A stretch of 64,000 nucleotides of DNA from Chroogloeocystis siderophila 5.2 s.c.1 (GCF_001904655.1 NZ_MRCC01000014.1:62001-126000); one strand, 5' to 3'; shown: positions 1 through 9,428, counted from the stretch's first letter. Program-made: numbers and translations. Notes: generated by a model from the letters alone, not told the origin.

Positions 1-132
1 GGCACAATTATGGGTGTAAGACACCGAAACTATCCGCACATTGAAGGCGTCCAATTTCACCCAGAGAGTGTGCTGACAAATTCAGGAAAGCAGCTACTAC
101 GAAATTTCCTGGAACAACTGGAGAAAAGATGA
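1..132 (+). CDS. trpG: Anthranilate synthase glutamine amidotransferase subunit, C-terminal end (partial)
   Basis: The window opens inside a gene; the last 43 codons are visible and end at TGA 130-132. They contain the EGVQFHPES block, which carries the His and Glu of the class I glutamine amidotransferase triad, followed by a short helical tail as in TrpG/PabA. The family supplies ammonia to TrpE for anthranilate synthesis in tryptophan biosynthesis. The stop codon overlaps the ATG of the next gene (ATGA), which suggests translational coupling. TrpG and PabA cannot be told apart from this end alone. Confidence 0.85.
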   Translation, partial: GTIMGVRHRNYPHIEGVQFHPESVLTNSGKQLLRNFLEQLEKR

Positions 133-899
133 AACGGCGACAATTAATGCAATATGCTGGGGCGGGGTTGCTGACAACCGTGGCGACGACCCTAGGCAAA
201 TTTCAACCTGCTGTCGCACAAGCAGGTTCGTTAACAGTTCAATGGTTAGGTCATACGTGTTTTCTGTTTAATGGAGGCGGAACCCGCGTTTTAGTCAATC
301 CTTTTCGGACATTGGGTTGCACCGCAGGCTATCGCCCTCCAAACGTTGCGGCAGATCTAGTACTGATTAGTAGTCAGTTACTCGATGAAGGTGCTGTAGA
401 ATCAGTGCCAGGAAATCCCCGCTTGGTTTTTGAACCAGGCGTTTATGATTTTAATAATATCCAGTTTCAAGGAATCGCCACCGACCATGATCGCGTCGGC
501 GGAAAACGTTTTGGTACAAATGTCGCGTGGCGCTGGACACAAGCAGGTATCAACATTCTGCATTTGGGAGGTGCGGCGGCACCAATTACGACTGAGCAAA
601 AAATCTTAATGGGAACTCCTGATGTCGTTTTTGTTCCTGTGGGAGGCGGTCCTAAAGCTTATAATCCTCAGGAAGCAAGAACAGCAGTGCAAGCACTGAA
701 TGCAAAACTTGTTATTCCGACGCACTATCGTACCCAAGCCGCAGACGAAGCTAGCTGCGATATTGTTGCGCTTGACGAATTTCTGGCAGTCATGGACGGA
801 ATGCCTGTACGCCGCGCAAATTCTGACACAATTAGCTTGAGCGCAGTAGACTTACCACAAAATGGTTCGGCAATTCAAGTTTTAAGTTATCAATTTTAG
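129..899 (+). CDS. Tat-exported metallo-beta-lactamase-fold (UlaG-like) protein with degenerate metal site
   Basis: 256 residues. The N-terminus has a twin-arginine signal (RR at residues 3-4, hydrophobic stretch about 9-22, AVAQA cleavage region about 28-32), so a folded periplasmic or thylakoid-lumen protein is expected. The body resembles UlaG-type metallo-hydrolases: a WLGHTCF start near residue 39, the strand VLVNPF, and later His residues at about 120, 145 and 199 (IPTHYRT). The HxHxDH metal motif expected after the third strand is not there; the matching place reads ISSQLLDEG at about 80-88. It may therefore bind metal differently or be non-catalytic. The start overlaps the trpG stop, so the two are probably cotranscribed. 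Substrate unknown. Confidence 0.75.
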   Translation: MKRRQLMQYAGAGLLTTVATTLGKFQPAVAQAGSLTVQWLGHTCFLFNGGGTRVLVNPFRTLGCTAGYRPPNVAADLVLISSQLLDEGAVESVPGNPRLVFEPGVYDFNNIQFQGIATDHDRVGGKRFGTNVAWRWTQAGINILHLGGAAAPITTEQKILMGTPDVVFVPVGGGPKAYNPQEARTAVQALNAKLVIPTHYRTQAADEASCDIVALDEFLAVMDGMPVRRANSDTISLSAVDLPQNGSAIQVLSYQF

Positions 900-915
900 C
901 GATCGCCTCACACAC

Positions 916-942
916 CCACCTTAGCAGCCTTGTTCAAGGTGG
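916..942 (+). terminator. Hairpin between the MBL-fold gene and pepP
   Basis: Arms CCACCTT (916-922) and AAGGTGG (936-942) can form a 7-bp stem with a 13-nt loop, 17 bases after the stop of the upstream gene. No clear T-run follows, so this is only a weak candidate terminator or RNA processing site. Confidence 0.3.
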
Positions 943-984
943 TTCGACTACAATTAAGCATAAAGAGCAACTTTAAAAGCAGCA

Positions 985-2292
985 ATGCAAGCAGAATATC
1001 GCCAGCGTCGCGAACAGCTGATGACGAAAATCGGTAATGGAACTGCAATTTTTCGCAGTGCGCCGACGGCAGTTATGCACAACGACGTGGAATATACTTA
1101 CCGTCAGGATAGCGACTTTTTCTATCTAACAGGATTTAATGAACCTGAAGCTGTCGCAGTTTTAGCGCCGCATCACCCAGAACATCGCTTTATCTTGTTT
1201 GTCCAGCCCAAAGAACGAGAAAAAGAAGTTTGGACGGGCTATCGTTGTGGCGTGGAAGGGGCAAAAGAACGCTATGGCGCAGACGAAGCGTATCCGATCG
1301 CCGAACTCGATGAAAAATTACCGCAGTATCTCGAAAAAGCCGACCGGATTTATTACCGCTTGGGACGCGATCGGGCGTTTAATGACAAAATTCTCAAACA
1401 CTGGCAGCGCCTACTCGCAACGTATCCTAAACGCGGTACAGGACCAATCGCCATAGAAGACGTTGGCATACTGCTACACGCGATGCGACTAACAAAAAGT
1501 CCAGCCGAATTAGAATTAATGCGCAAAGCGGCGGAAATTTCAGTCGAAGCCCACAATCGGGCAATGGCGATCACGCAACCAGGGCGTTACGAGTACGAAA
1601 TCCAAGCCGAAATTGAACACGTCTTTCGCCGACGCGGTGGTATGGGACCTGCGTACCCCTCGATAGTTGCTTCTGGTACAAATGCGTGTGTGTTGCACTA
1701 CATCGAGAACAACTGCCAAATGCAGGATAATCAACTGCTACTCATCGACGCCGGATGTGCTTACGAGTACTACAACGGAGATATCACGCGGACTTTCCCT
1801 GTCGGCGGTAAGTTTACACCGGAACAAAAAATACTGTACGAAATTGTCTTAGAAGCACAACAGCAAGCGATCGCACAAGTAAAACCAGGAAATCCTTACA
1901 ATGCCTTTCACGATACAGCCGTGCGCATCCTTACTGAAGGTTTAGTCGAATTGGGTATCCTCAAAGGTGAAATCGACAAACTCATCGAGGAAGAAAAATA
2001 CAAACTTTTCTATATGCACCGTACAGGACACTGGCTAGGTTTAGATGTTCACGATGTTGGCGTTTATCAACATGGTGACAATCCTCAAATTTTACAGCCT
2101 GGGCAAGTTCTCACCGTCGAACCAGGGCTTTACATCGTTCCCGATACCAAACCCGCCGAAGACCAACCCGAAATTGATCCCCGCTGGAGTGGTATTGGTA
2201 TCCGGATCGAAGATGATGTGTTAGTCACGGAAACTGGTAACGAAGTTTTAACCGCAGGTGTTCCTAAAGCAATTTCAGAATTAGAAAGGTAA
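985..2292 (+). CDS. pepP: Aminopeptidase P (Xaa-Pro aminopeptidase)
   Basis: 435 residues, the usual length for PepP. It removes an N-terminal residue preceding proline in cytoplasmic peptide turnover. Residues 1-165 form the aminopeptidase-P N domain. The C-terminal pita-bread metallopeptidase domain shows all five dinuclear metal ligands: D255 (IDAG), D266 (NGDITRTFP), H349 (TGHWLG), E379 (TVEPG) and E409 (RIEDD). ATG 985 is kept because homologues begin at about this point with a similar MQxEYxxRR segment. The gene stands alone, 85 bases after the MBL-fold gene and 72 bases before the pentapeptide gene. Confidence 0.95.
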   Translation: MQAEYRQRREQLMTKIGNGTAIFRSAPTAVMHNDVEYTYRQDSDFFYLTGFNEPEAVAVLAPHHPEHRFILFVQPKEREKEVWTGYRCGVEGAKERYGADEAYPIAELDEKLPQYLEKADRIYYRLGRDRAFNDKILKHWQRLLATYPKRGTGPIAIEDVGILLHAMRLTKSPAELELMRKAAEISVEAHNRAMAITQPGRYEYEIQAEIEHVFRRRGGMGPAYPSIVASGTNACVLHYIENNCQMQDNQLLLIDAGCAYEYYNGDITRTFPVGGKFTPEQKILYEIVLEAQQQAIAQVKPGNPYNAFHDTAVRILTEGLVELGILKGEIDKLIEEEKYKLFYMHRTGHWLGLDVHDVGVYQHGDNPQILQPGQVLTVEPGLYIVPDTKPAEDQPEIDPRWSGIGIRIEDDVLVTETGNEVLTAGVPKAISELER

Positions 2293-2364
2293 AGATGGTA
2301 AACAGTTGACAGTTTGTAAGCATTTATAATGTCCTAACGCTATTGACTAGGTTGACAGTTGATA

Positions 2365-3045
2365 ATGGTACTACTTCCACGACGGCTACTTCGTGCTGAT
2401 TGGTTCTCACCAAAGCAGAACGTTATTTTGGTCGATACACCATCTGCGGCTAACGAAATAGCCTTTATGCTAGGCGGCGAGTGGGACGGATGCAACAGCG
2501 TTGTGTTAGATAAATGTGACGAGGTAGCTGTCAATACTGCTGCTAGCCTGATCCAAGCGCAATGGTGTTATGCAGGGGCAGAAGTGACTTATCTTGCCCG
2601 ATTAACTGCTAACGAGTTACTACGACGCTATCAAGCAGGCGAGAGAAATTTCACCAATGCTAACTTAAGAGGAATCTCGCTCGATTCTGACAACTTAAAT
2701 GCCATCAATCTTAGTTGGGCAAAGCTTACAGGAGCTACACTTCAACAAACAAACTTAACTTATGCTGATTTAACCGCAGCCGACTTAATAGCGACTAATT
2801 TAAGTTTGGCAAACTTAAGTAGAACAACGCTAGCAATGGGCAACCTAACACGGGCGAACTTATCACAAGCAAACCTCATCGGTGCAAATTTATATCGCGC
2901 TTGCCTGAGAAATGCCGACCTCACACAAGCAGACCTCACCGGCGCAAACTTAACTCTAGCAGATCTCACTGGTGCAAACCTCAATCAAGCTAAACTAACT
3001 CACGCCAATTTAACAGGGACAAAGATACAGCTTTTAGATGAATAG
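2365..3045 (+). CDS. Pentapeptide-repeat protein with a short unique N-terminal domain
   Basis: 226 residues from ATG 2365 (an in-frame TTG lies two codons upstream). Residues about 1-90 are a non-repeat region ending in a helical LTANELLRRYQAGERNF segment that typically leads into cyanobacterial pentapeptide repeats. From about residue 93 to the end, A(D/N)Lxx repeats run almost without break (ANLRG, ADLTA, ANLSQ, ADLTG and so on, about 25 units), which fold as a right-handed quadrilateral beta-helix. There is no signal peptide, so it is probably cytoplasmic. The role is not known for this type. It converges on the radical SAM gene, 62 bases away. Confidence 0.85.
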   Translation: MVLLPRRLLRADWFSPKQNVILVDTPSAANEIAFMLGGEWDGCNSVVLDKCDEVAVNTAASLIQAQWCYAGAEVTYLARLTANELLRRYQAGERNFTNANLRGISLDSDNLNAINLSWAKLTGATLQQTNLTYADLTAADLIATNLSLANLSRTTLAMGNLTRANLSQANLIGANLYRACLRNADLTQADLTGANLTLADLTGANLNQAKLTHANLTGTKIQLLDE

Positions 3046-3107
3046 TAGAGGTCAGGGTTTTTGAGAGTACAGGCACAAGGGAGACTTTGTATTCTTTGTG
3101 GTTCTTT

Positions 3108-4751
3108 TCAACACCGCACCAACTGCGACTCTTTGCCTACCTTATTCATCTCAGCTTCAGCCGCCGCTAAATGCTTCAACAAAGTCGTCTGTGCAAGTGG
3201 TCCTTGAATGTGACTCCAAGGCAAAACCTGATCGCGCGACCAATCGCTATACACGTAAAAATCTAAATCAGGAATCTGCCCGCGTAACGTTTTAAACGCC
3301 CGTCGGTAACTCCCCAACGAGTCGCCGTAATGCCGCGTTAACTCTAATAACTGTGATAAACGGCGATCGCCCCGCGACAACAAAGCTTGAATCACCGACC
3401 AATTGTAACTTTCTGGACGAAAATCAATTCCTTGGGGTTTAAGTTGCTTCTGCAAAAACTGCGATCGCTTCTCAGCTTGGCGGTTGACTCCATACCACTG
3501 AAACGGCGTATGCGCTTTCGGAACAAACGTACTGCATCCTAACGTTAATCGTAATCCAGGTGCGGCTTTTTTCAGCAATTTCATCATCGCGACAGTTTGT
3601 TCGAGATCTGCCATGTCTTCTCCAGGAACTCCCACCATCCCGTAGAGTTTTAAACTGCTTAATCCTCCAGCTTTGGCATTAACCGCAGCTTGCATAATTT
3701 CATCATTATCGAGTTTTTTATTAATGATCCGCCGCAAACGTTCTGAACCACTTTCGACGGCAATTGTCAACGATCGCGTGTCACGTTTTGCTAATAATCG
3801 CGCGAGTTTTTCTGTTACGGTATTTGTGCGTACCGAGGCAATACTTAAACGGATATGGTTGTACTCTGGCTTACTCAAGTACTTTAACAAAGCATCAAAC
3901 TCAGGATGCTGAGTCACCGACGCGCCTAATAGACCAATGCGATCCGTTACAGCTAATCCTCGTTCTATTGCTGGAATGAGTGAACTCTCAAAACTTGCAG
4001 TCCGAAATGGAAGTGTTAAGTAACTTGCCAAGCAAAAGCGACACATTTCAGGACAACTGCGTACCACTTCCACCATGTAAATATTCTCCCACGCAGCTTT
4101 TTCGGTGACTACGGTAGAAGCAGATAACGTGTTACCGCGATAAGTTTGCTTTTCTACAACGTTGGGAACTGCTGCGAGAGGTTCAATTAACTCAATCGTA
4201 CCTGTAGGATCGTGATACGTAACTTCGTACAAACTGGGGATATAAACTCCTGGAACTTGTGCCAAATGTTGCAACTGAGTTGGGCGATCACTATTACGAA
4301 CTTCTTTGTAAGCAGCAATAAAATCTCCTAGTAAATTTTCCCCATCGCCTAGCAAAATAACATCAAAAAAATCCGCAAACGGTTCTGGGTTTGCTGTCAA
4401 TACTGGACCACCGCCAAAAACCAGGGGATCGCTGTTACTGCGCGCCTTTGCCCGAATTGGAATTTCCCAAGACTCAAGTAAATTGAGAATATTAACGTAA
4501 TCGAGTTCCCACGACACAGAAAAACCAACCAACTCAGGATCGCGTGGTAATTGTTCGTGAATATCAGTAAATAAGCGGCTTACTTGCACATCTGACCGCA
4601 TTGCTAAAGTTGCCCACACGACTTGATAACCCAAGCTAGTGATTCCCACGCTGTATTCATTGGGAAAGGCAAAAATCGTACGAATCGCATCGCTATCTGG
4701 AGTTGCTGGGTTAAATAAAAGGCGTTCGTTGGCAAAAACAGAGGCAGTCAC
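3108..4751 (-). CDS. B12-binding-type radical SAM protein (TIGR03960-like N-terminal half)
   Basis: 547 residues. An N-terminal Rossmann-like region (about 20-150, with FGGGPVLTANPEPF and LLGDGE) matches cobalamin-binding-type radical SAM proteins. The radical SAM core carries the CxxxCxxC cluster motif (C233, C237, C240, in CPEMCRFC), so a 4Fe-4S cluster and S-adenosylmethionine cleavage are expected. This lineage is widespread in cyanobacteria and the substrate is not established. The start is GTG 4751; no ATG lies nearby downstream before the conserved domain. It may be cotranscribed with nothing; the SemiSWEET gene upstream is 31 bases away on the same strand. Confidence 0.85.
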   Translation of the reverse strand: MTASVFANERLLFNPATPDSDAIRTIFAFPNEYSVGITSLGYQVVWATLAMRSDVQVSRLFTDIHEQLPRDPELVGFSVSWELDYVNILNLLESWEIPIRAKARSNSDPLVFGGGPVLTANPEPFADFFDVILLGDGENLLGDFIAAYKEVRNSDRPTQLQHLAQVPGVYIPSLYEVTYHDPTGTIELIEPLAAVPNVVEKQTYRGNTLSASTVVTEKAAWENIYMVEVVRSCPEMCRFCLASYLTLPFRTASFESSLIPAIERGLAVTDRIGLLGASVTQHPEFDALLKYLSKPEYNHIRLSIASVRTNTVTEKLARLLAKRDTRSLTIAVESGSERLRRIINKKLDNDEIMQAAVNAKAGGLSSLKLYGMVGVPGEDMADLEQTVAMMKLLKKAAPGLRLTLGCSTFVPKAHTPFQWYGVNRQAEKRSQFLQKQLKPQGIDFRPESYNWSVIQALLSRGDRRLSQLLELTRHYGDSLGSYRRAFKTLRGQIPDLDFYVYSDWSRDQVLPWSHIQGPLAQTTLLKHLAAAEAEMNKVGKESQLVRC

Positions 4752-4782
4752 TGGCGTTAATTAGCTTCATTTAGCTATTGAG

Positions 4783-5037
4783 TCATCTATATCTTATTTT
4801 AAGCCCTAAAATTATTAAGTTGAAAATGAGTGTAATTAAGTTAGCAAGAATAATAGGTAATGCTTGTAGATAAATTCCATAAACTAACCACAAAAATACA
4901 CCAGTTGAAAATATCATTAGCATCCCTAAAGAAACATCTTTAGCTGATTTTGATTGCCAGGTTTTAAATAATTGCGGTAGGAAAGCAATTGTGGTTAATG
5001 TTCCGGCTATTAGCCCTAAGATTGTGACGGAATTCAT
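4783..5037 (-). CDS. SemiSWEET family sugar transporter
   Basis: 84 residues in one three-helix bundle, as in bacterial SemiSWEETs that dimerise to form a sugar uniporter. Three membrane segments are visible (about 4-22, 36-55, 59-79). The family PQ motif is present as FLPQLFKTWQSKSAKDVS at 19-36, including the conserved Pro and the loop KSxKDVS. Mono- or disaccharide facilitation across the inner membrane is the family role; the actual substrate cannot be read from sequence. It lies directly upstream of the radical SAM gene on the same strand. Confidence 0.85.
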   Translation of the reverse strand: MNSVTILGLIAGTLTTIAFLPQLFKTWQSKSAKDVSLGMLMIFSTGVFLWLVYGIYLQALPIILANLITLIFNLIILGLKIRYR

Positions 5038-5088
5038 TTAATTTAGTAAGTAGGTGGGCATAATTAAATATCACATACAATATTTATC

Positions 5089-5142
5089 GGGTAATAGGTA
5101 ATGGGTAATAGCTCATACTTAACCAATGACCAGTTAGCAACC
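5089..5142. repeat. Dispersed GGTAATGGGTAAT / ACCAATGACCAGTTA repeat
   Basis: GGTAATAGGTAATGGGTAATAG is followed about 20 bases later by TAACCAATGACCAGTTAGC. The two halves are roughly inverted. The same words recur at 15660-15736 and in half form at 34070-34092, so this is a family of intergenic repeats and not a gene. The surrounding spacer (5038-5234) shows nothing else. Confidence 0.55.
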
Positions 5143-5234
5143 CTTAAGTTACGTTTATTTTTACTCATTTACTTAGATAATATAAGCAAACTACTTCAGG
5201 AACAGAGAAAGCATAGACAGAAGTAAGCTGTTAG

Positions 5235-6146
5235 CTAAGATATGTTTTCAGTGAATTCTCTTTCTATTTCTTGAAGCGTTTGATGCAAATTTTCTGAGTG
5301 CAACCAACCAACAAAACCACTGTAGAGACATTTACCTTCGGGACAACTGACGAAAACGTGATCTATTCCTAATAGGTTTTTCCACGTGCAAATAGAAATC
5401 CCACTTTCTAAAGTAAAGCAAACTTGGGCTTTGCTAAAGTCTCGATGATGCGTGTCTGTGATACCAGAAACGAGTTGCAAACGCTGAATGAGTAAGTCAG
5501 TTAATTCAGGTTCGGAAATGTCGCTTAGTGTTTTTTCACTAGCCCAAAAATCTTGAATGACAATTGTAACATCCGAGTGATGGCGCATAATTGCGTGCGA
5601 TAAGCCAGGAAGTAAAACAAACTGGGCATTGCGAAACTTAGTTGAACTTATCGGAATTGTGCCATCGCTACCGTTGTCAAAATCTCCGGCAATGATTAAC
5701 GTGGGGATCGCTTTGGCGATCGCTTCGGCAATTTCTCGGCGATTTTTGCCTAAGTCGCGTGCAATACCTACTCCCAAACTTAGGGGATCAAGCAATCTTG
5801 CTAAGTCTGCCCCTCCGACAGGTGAGGCGATCAGCACTAATGATTCTACTCTTGACCACCATTCGGGATGACGATTGAGGACTTCAAGCCAGATTAATCC
5901 TCCCATCGAATGACCAATAATCCGGATAGGCATGTTGGGATATCGCAAATTGGTTTCAATCGCAATTTTTTCGACCGCCGCGATTAAAGGTTCAATGCGC
6001 AACCAAGTATTGATAAAGCCCAAGTTGGGGGAGACAACAAGTGTTTTTGGAGTTGCGAGACGATTTGCTAATGATGTGATCGCCCTACCTGTATCTGCCC
6101 ATCCGTGTTGGGCATAAAGGATAAAATCTGGTTTATCAATTGGCAT
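5235..6146 (-). CDS. Alpha/beta hydrolase
   Basis: 303 residues from ATG 6146 (an in-frame TTG at 6155 is the longer option). The nucleophile elbow is GHSMGG with the serine at about residue 80. An acid is likely in the IIAGDFDNGSDGTIP stretch, and the base in LPGLSHAIMRH. The first strand HGWADTG gives the oxyanion-hole region. The C-terminal 100 residues, with CTLESG and CSWK-like cysteines, extend past the canonical fold. No signal peptide is present, so it is cytoplasmic. Esterase or lipase-like activity is plausible but the substrate is unknown. Confidence 0.8.
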   Translation of the reverse strand: MPIDKPDFILYAQHGWADTGRAITSLANRLATPKTLVVSPNLGFINTWLRIEPLIAAVEKIAIETNLRYPNMPIRIIGHSMGGLIWLEVLNRHPEWWSRVESLVLIASPVGGADLARLLDPLSLGVGIARDLGKNRREIAEAIAKAIPTLIIAGDFDNGSDGTIPISSTKFRNAQFVLLPGLSHAIMRHHSDVTIVIQDFWASEKTLSDISEPELTDLLIQRLQLVSGITDTHHRDFSKAQVCFTLESGISICTWKNLLGIDHVFVSCPEGKCLYSGFVGWLHSENLHQTLQEIEREFTENIS

Positions 6147-6207
6147 TGTGTGCAAAAAAGTTATCTACCCAGTGCTATATTAACGATCTTTAATATAATT
6201 AGACTTT

Positions 6208-6498
6208 TCAATTTCTTTCGTATTTACCCAACCCTGATACTGAAATTAGCCCTTCAGTGAGTAATAACTGATCCAGATTATTTAGCAAACCATTGATTTT
6301 GTCGAGGCTCTTACTATCCATTGATAATCCTCCCAGAAGATTTTTCAAATCAATTTCAAAAGATTTTGGTAATTTCTTGCATAAAGATTTAGCAAATTGT
6401 ACCAAGCGTTTTTCTCCTGGATGAGGTAGATAATTAACTGCAAAAATAATAACAAAATAACTTGCGACTAATGCCGCTACACGATGATTAATACTCAC
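6208..6498 (-). CDS. Small protein with one N-terminal membrane segment, function unknown
   Basis: 96 residues. A hydrophobic helix spans about residues 7-24 (VAALVASYFVIIFAVNYL), followed by a positively charged PHPGEKRL stretch and an amphipathic helical tail that mentions no recognised motif. I do not recognise the family. The ORF is complete with ATG and stop, and lies between the truncated nucleotidyltransferase remnant (9 bases upstream) and the hydrolase gene on the same strand. It could be a genuine small membrane protein or an ORF left from decay next to the remnant. Confidence 0.45.
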   Translation of the reverse strand: MSINHRVAALVASYFVIIFAVNYLPHPGEKRLVQFAKSLCKKLPKSFEIDLKNLLGGLSMDSKSLDKINGLLNNLDQLLLTEGLISVSGLGKYERN

Positions 6499-6507
6499 AA
6501 AGTCACT

Positions 6508-6900
6508 CTACGACTCATAGCTAATTTTATTTGGTGTGTATAATGAGATGTGCTGGCGGAGAATTGGGTAATTTTTAGCAACGATCGCACGTCTTAATTC
6601 TTCGGGATACGGTTGCAAAGCTTGATGTTGCAGATATTTGAACCAACCATCGCGATCGGACACAGGATGTGATTTCAAAATATTCCACCACAGACAGGTT
6701 GAATAGCCGACAGATGCTTGGTGATTGACTAAAATGCTTTCTAACTGTTTTTCTATCCAATTAGGCGTCCTGTACATCACATCAACACCACATCCTGTAG
6801 CTGTATCGAGCCATTCATCACCAGATTCCCAAAATTGATTATTAATTTCTATCCGAGTTGCAAATTTGTTGGCAATATCAGCACGAACATTTGTAAGAAT
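6508..6900 (-). pseudogene. 5'-truncated nucleotidyltransferase-type gene (DUF4037-like C-terminal half)
   Basis: An ATG-initiated reading (from 6777, or GTG 6780) gives about 90 residues, but the same frame stays open upstream to a TAA at 6901-6903. That adds about 40 residues of protein-like sequence with no standard start: ANKFATRIEINNQFW, ESGDEWLDTATGCGVDVMYR, then NWIEKQLESIL. The WLD...GVDVMYR...IEKQL pattern resembles the second part of nucleotidyltransferase/DUF4037 proteins; the catalytic GS...DxD part that should precede it is absent. The aroC stop lies only 45 bases upstream of the break, so the 5' part has been deleted. A short translated product from 6777 cannot be excluded. Confidence 0.6.
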
Positions 6901-6947
6901 TTATTATGTCAGGATAATTCGATATTTTGCGCTTGTTAACCGACGAA

Positions 6948-8042
6948 TTAATTTGTTAACACTTTACACTGTCCTTGATGGCGCAATAGATGATCGCACA
7001 GCACCAAAGCTACCATGGCTTCTACCATAGGTACAGCACGGGGTAACACGCAGGGATCGTGTCTTCCTTTAGCCGCCAATAACGTATCTTCACCTTCACG
7101 AGTAACCGTACGCTGTTCCTTGCGAATCGTCGCCGTCGGTTTAAACGCTACGCGCAAAATAATATTTTCCCCGTTAGAAATTCCTCCCTGAATGCCCCCT
7201 GAACGATTTGTGAGAGTACGTACTTCGCCGCGTTCATCGGTGTAGAACTCGTCATTGTGTTTGCTACCTGTTAGCAGCGTACCGGCAAAACCAGAACCGA
7301 TTTCAAAACCTTTAGACGCAGGTAAAGACATTACGCCTTTAGCAATATCAGCTTCTAGTTTGTCAAAAACAGGTTCTCCCAAACCTTTGGGAACATTCCG
7401 CGCCACACATTCTACAACCCCACCAATTGAATCTCCCTGACGCCCAATTTGTTCTATATGTTCGATCATGCGTTCGGCACATTCCGCATCAGGACAGCGG
7501 ACGATATTACTTTCAACTTGTGCAGTCGTTACCGTGTTGGGATCGATAACACCTTCTAAATCTTTGATACGCTTGACATAACCAATAATTTCAATACCAG
7601 CCACCGCGAACAGGATTTTTTTGGCGATCGCACCAGCGGCGACTCTCCCGATTGTCTCGCGGGCAGAAGATCTACCACCACCTTGCCAGTTACGAATGCC
7701 ATATTTTGCATCATAAGTCGCATCCGCGTGTGATGGACGGTACTTTTGCGCCATTTCATCGTAGTCTTGCGGGCGAGTATCTTTGTTACGGACTAAAATT
7801 GCGATCGGTGTCCCCAAGGTTTTGCCTTCAAACACGCCTGATAAAATCTCGCACGTATCTGCTTCTTTGCGCGGTGTGGTAATTTTGCTTTGACCTGGAC
7901 GCCTGCGGTCGAGTTCTTGCTGAATTTCTGCGGCAGAAATTTCTAGGCGCGGGGGACAACCATCAATCACTACCCCAACGCCACCGCCGTGAGATTCGCC
8001 AAAGGTTGTCACCCGAAATAATTGTCCAAAAGTATTACCCAT
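6948..8042 (-). CDS. aroC: Chorismate synthase
   Basis: 364 residues, full length. It converts 5-enolpyruvylshikimate-3-phosphate to chorismate with reduced FMN, the last shared step to aromatic amino acids. Signatures are [10 protein letters not shown] near the N-terminus, the [18 protein letters not shown] block at about residue 125 and the [13 protein letters not shown] block near 280, with conserved catalytic histidines. ATG 8042 is supported because the family begins [19 protein letters not shown]. The gene appears monocistronic, with a 474-base spacer upstream and the truncated remnant just downstream. Confidence 0.97.
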   Translation of the reverse strand: MGNTFGQLFRVTTFGESHGGGVGVVIDGCPPRLEISAAEIQQELDRRRPGQSKITTPRKEADTCEILSGVFEGKTLGTPIAILVRNKDTRPQDYDEMAQKYRPSHADATYDAKYGIRNWQGGGRSSARETIGRVAAGAIAKKILFAVAGIEIIGYVKRIKDLEGVIDPNTVTTAQVESNIVRCPDAECAERMIEHIEQIGRQGDSIGGVVECVARNVPKGLGEPVFDKLEADIAKGVMSLPASKGFEIGSGFAGTLLTGSKHNDEFYTDERGEVRTLTNRSGGIQGGISNGENIILRVAFKPTATIRKEQRTVTREGEDTLLAAKGRHDPCVLPRAVPMVEAMVALVLCDHLLRHQGQCKVLTN

Positions 8043-8516
8043 AGTGTTGGGGTGAATGATGTTTTTACCAAACTTAAAGATATCAAGATTTTACTGCTTA
8101 GTTTGGGTGTCTTGCTGGTTAGGTATGAGACAGTATACGCATTTCCTCTCATATACTCATATACATGGAAGTCTTAGTAGCTTGTGCGCCTTCTTCACTT
8201 GTCTGGGAAAACGGCATAGGCATTCGTGCCAAATACCACAAAATTACTGAATGACCAGCAGCGATCGCCAAATAAATTCGGTAGGATTACTGTGGACACT
8301 TGGCGATAACTTCTACAAAAGTGTTACTCACGGCGCAATAATCATGTCAAAAACATCATTAACGTTAATCAATACTTAAAGTTTTCTTGTACGGTGCATC
8401 AGTTTTGTTTTGTTATAAACTTTGCATCATCTCGTACAAGATCTAAAATATCCAGAACGATATGCAAAGGTTGAAACACGAGTTATCTTTTGTAGAACTG
8501 CTAGTAGTAAGGTAGG
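8043..8516. other. Divergent spacer between aroC and ftsQ, no gene seen
   Basis: 474 bases holding the upstream regions of two divergent genes. I see an AT-rich stretch near 8330-8470 but no promoter good enough to call, no RNA gene and no coding sequence with codon-like character. One HIP1-type GCGATCGC occurs near 8261. Confidence 0.5.
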
Positions 8517-9359
8517 ATGACCAGCATCGAATCAGTTTCGCGCTCAGACTTAGAGCAAAGACGACAAATGTTGCGTACTCACAGACGCCTTAAACTGTTA
8601 CACGCTGCATGGCAAACCTTGGCAGTCAGTGGAATACTTGGTGGCTTAGTTTGGGCTACGACTCGACCGATTTGGGTATTACGCGAGTCGAGTCAAGTGA
8701 CGATCGAAGGAAACCAACTCCTCGCAACACAAGCAATTAAATCATTGTTACCGATTACCTATCCACAGTCATTATTGCAAATTCAACCTGAAGCGATCGC
8801 AAAAACGCTAGAGTCGCAACCCACGATCGCCGATGCGAATGTGACGCGCGAATTGTTTCCCCCAAGTTTACGCGTCCAAGTTACCGAAAGAATTCCGGTG
8901 GCGATCGCCTACATTAGACCACCCCAAACTGTGACAACCGACGCGCAAGCTAACATGGGATTTGTCGATGCGCAGGGAGTGTGGATTCCTTTTCAAACTT
9001 ATGCTGCCCAATCTACAAATTTGAAACTACCACAATTAAAGGTTATTGGTCCCTTGGAACGTTATCAGTCTTATTGGGCTTCAGTATATCAAGGTGTTAG
9101 TCGTAGCCCAGTTAAAATAACCGAAATTGACTGTCAAGATCCCACGAATATTATTCTTAAAACTGAATTAGGAGTTGTGCATCTTGGTGCCTATACTTCG
9201 AGACTAAATCAGCAACTACAAGTCCTCGACCAAATGCGGCAACTTCCTCAACAATTAAATTCTAATCAGATTGCTTATATTGATCTTTCTAATCCCGATG
9301 CTCCTACAGTACAAATGAACCAGGTGGAAACGGTTAAACCTGATACGCCACACCAGTAA
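8517..9359 (+). CDS. ftsQ: Cell division protein FtsQ/DivIB (POTRA domain)
   Basis: 280 residues. A short basic cytoplasmic tail is followed by one membrane anchor at about 35-52 (LAVSGILGGLVWATT). A POTRA domain follows at about 60-130 (SQVTIEGNQLLATQAI ... LRVQVTERIPVAIAY), then a beta-rich FtsQ domain ending near residue 270. FtsQ links the Z-ring to the periplasmic divisome. A purine-rich TAAGGTAGG precedes ATG 8517. ftsZ lies downstream on the same strand but 850 bases away, as is common in cyanobacteria, so the two probably have separate promoters. Confidence 0.9.
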   Translation: MTSIESVSRSDLEQRRQMLRTHRRLKLLHAAWQTLAVSGILGGLVWATTRPIWVLRESSQVTIEGNQLLATQAIKSLLPITYPQSLLQIQPEAIAKTLESQPTIADANVTRELFPPSLRVQVTERIPVAIAYIRPPQTVTTDAQANMGFVDAQGVWIPFQTYAAQSTNLKLPQLKVIGPLERYQSYWASVYQGVSRSPVKITEIDCQDPTNIILKTELGVVHLGAYTSRLNQQLQVLDQMRQLPQQLNSNQIAYIDLSNPDAPTVQMNQVETVKPDTPHQ

Positions 9360-9405
9360 GGTTAGTGTCAATATGTCAAGATGTATAAGCACAATTCGTG
9401 ATTTT

Positions 9406-9428
9406 TCTTTATAGTAAAGATTTTTTTT
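9406..9428 (+). terminator. AT-rich hairpin plus T8 after ftsQ
   Basis: TCTTTA (9406-9411), a 3-base loop and TAAAGA (9415-9420) are followed directly by eight T (9421-9428) and soon by seven more. The stem is weak but the T-tract makes this a plausible intrinsic terminator 47 bases after the ftsQ stop. It would separate ftsQ from ftsZ transcription. Confidence 0.5.

Noticed and set aside
2760-2984. Minus-strand ORF with R/F-rich repeats
   Set aside because: Shadow of the pentapeptide-repeat gene on the other strand.
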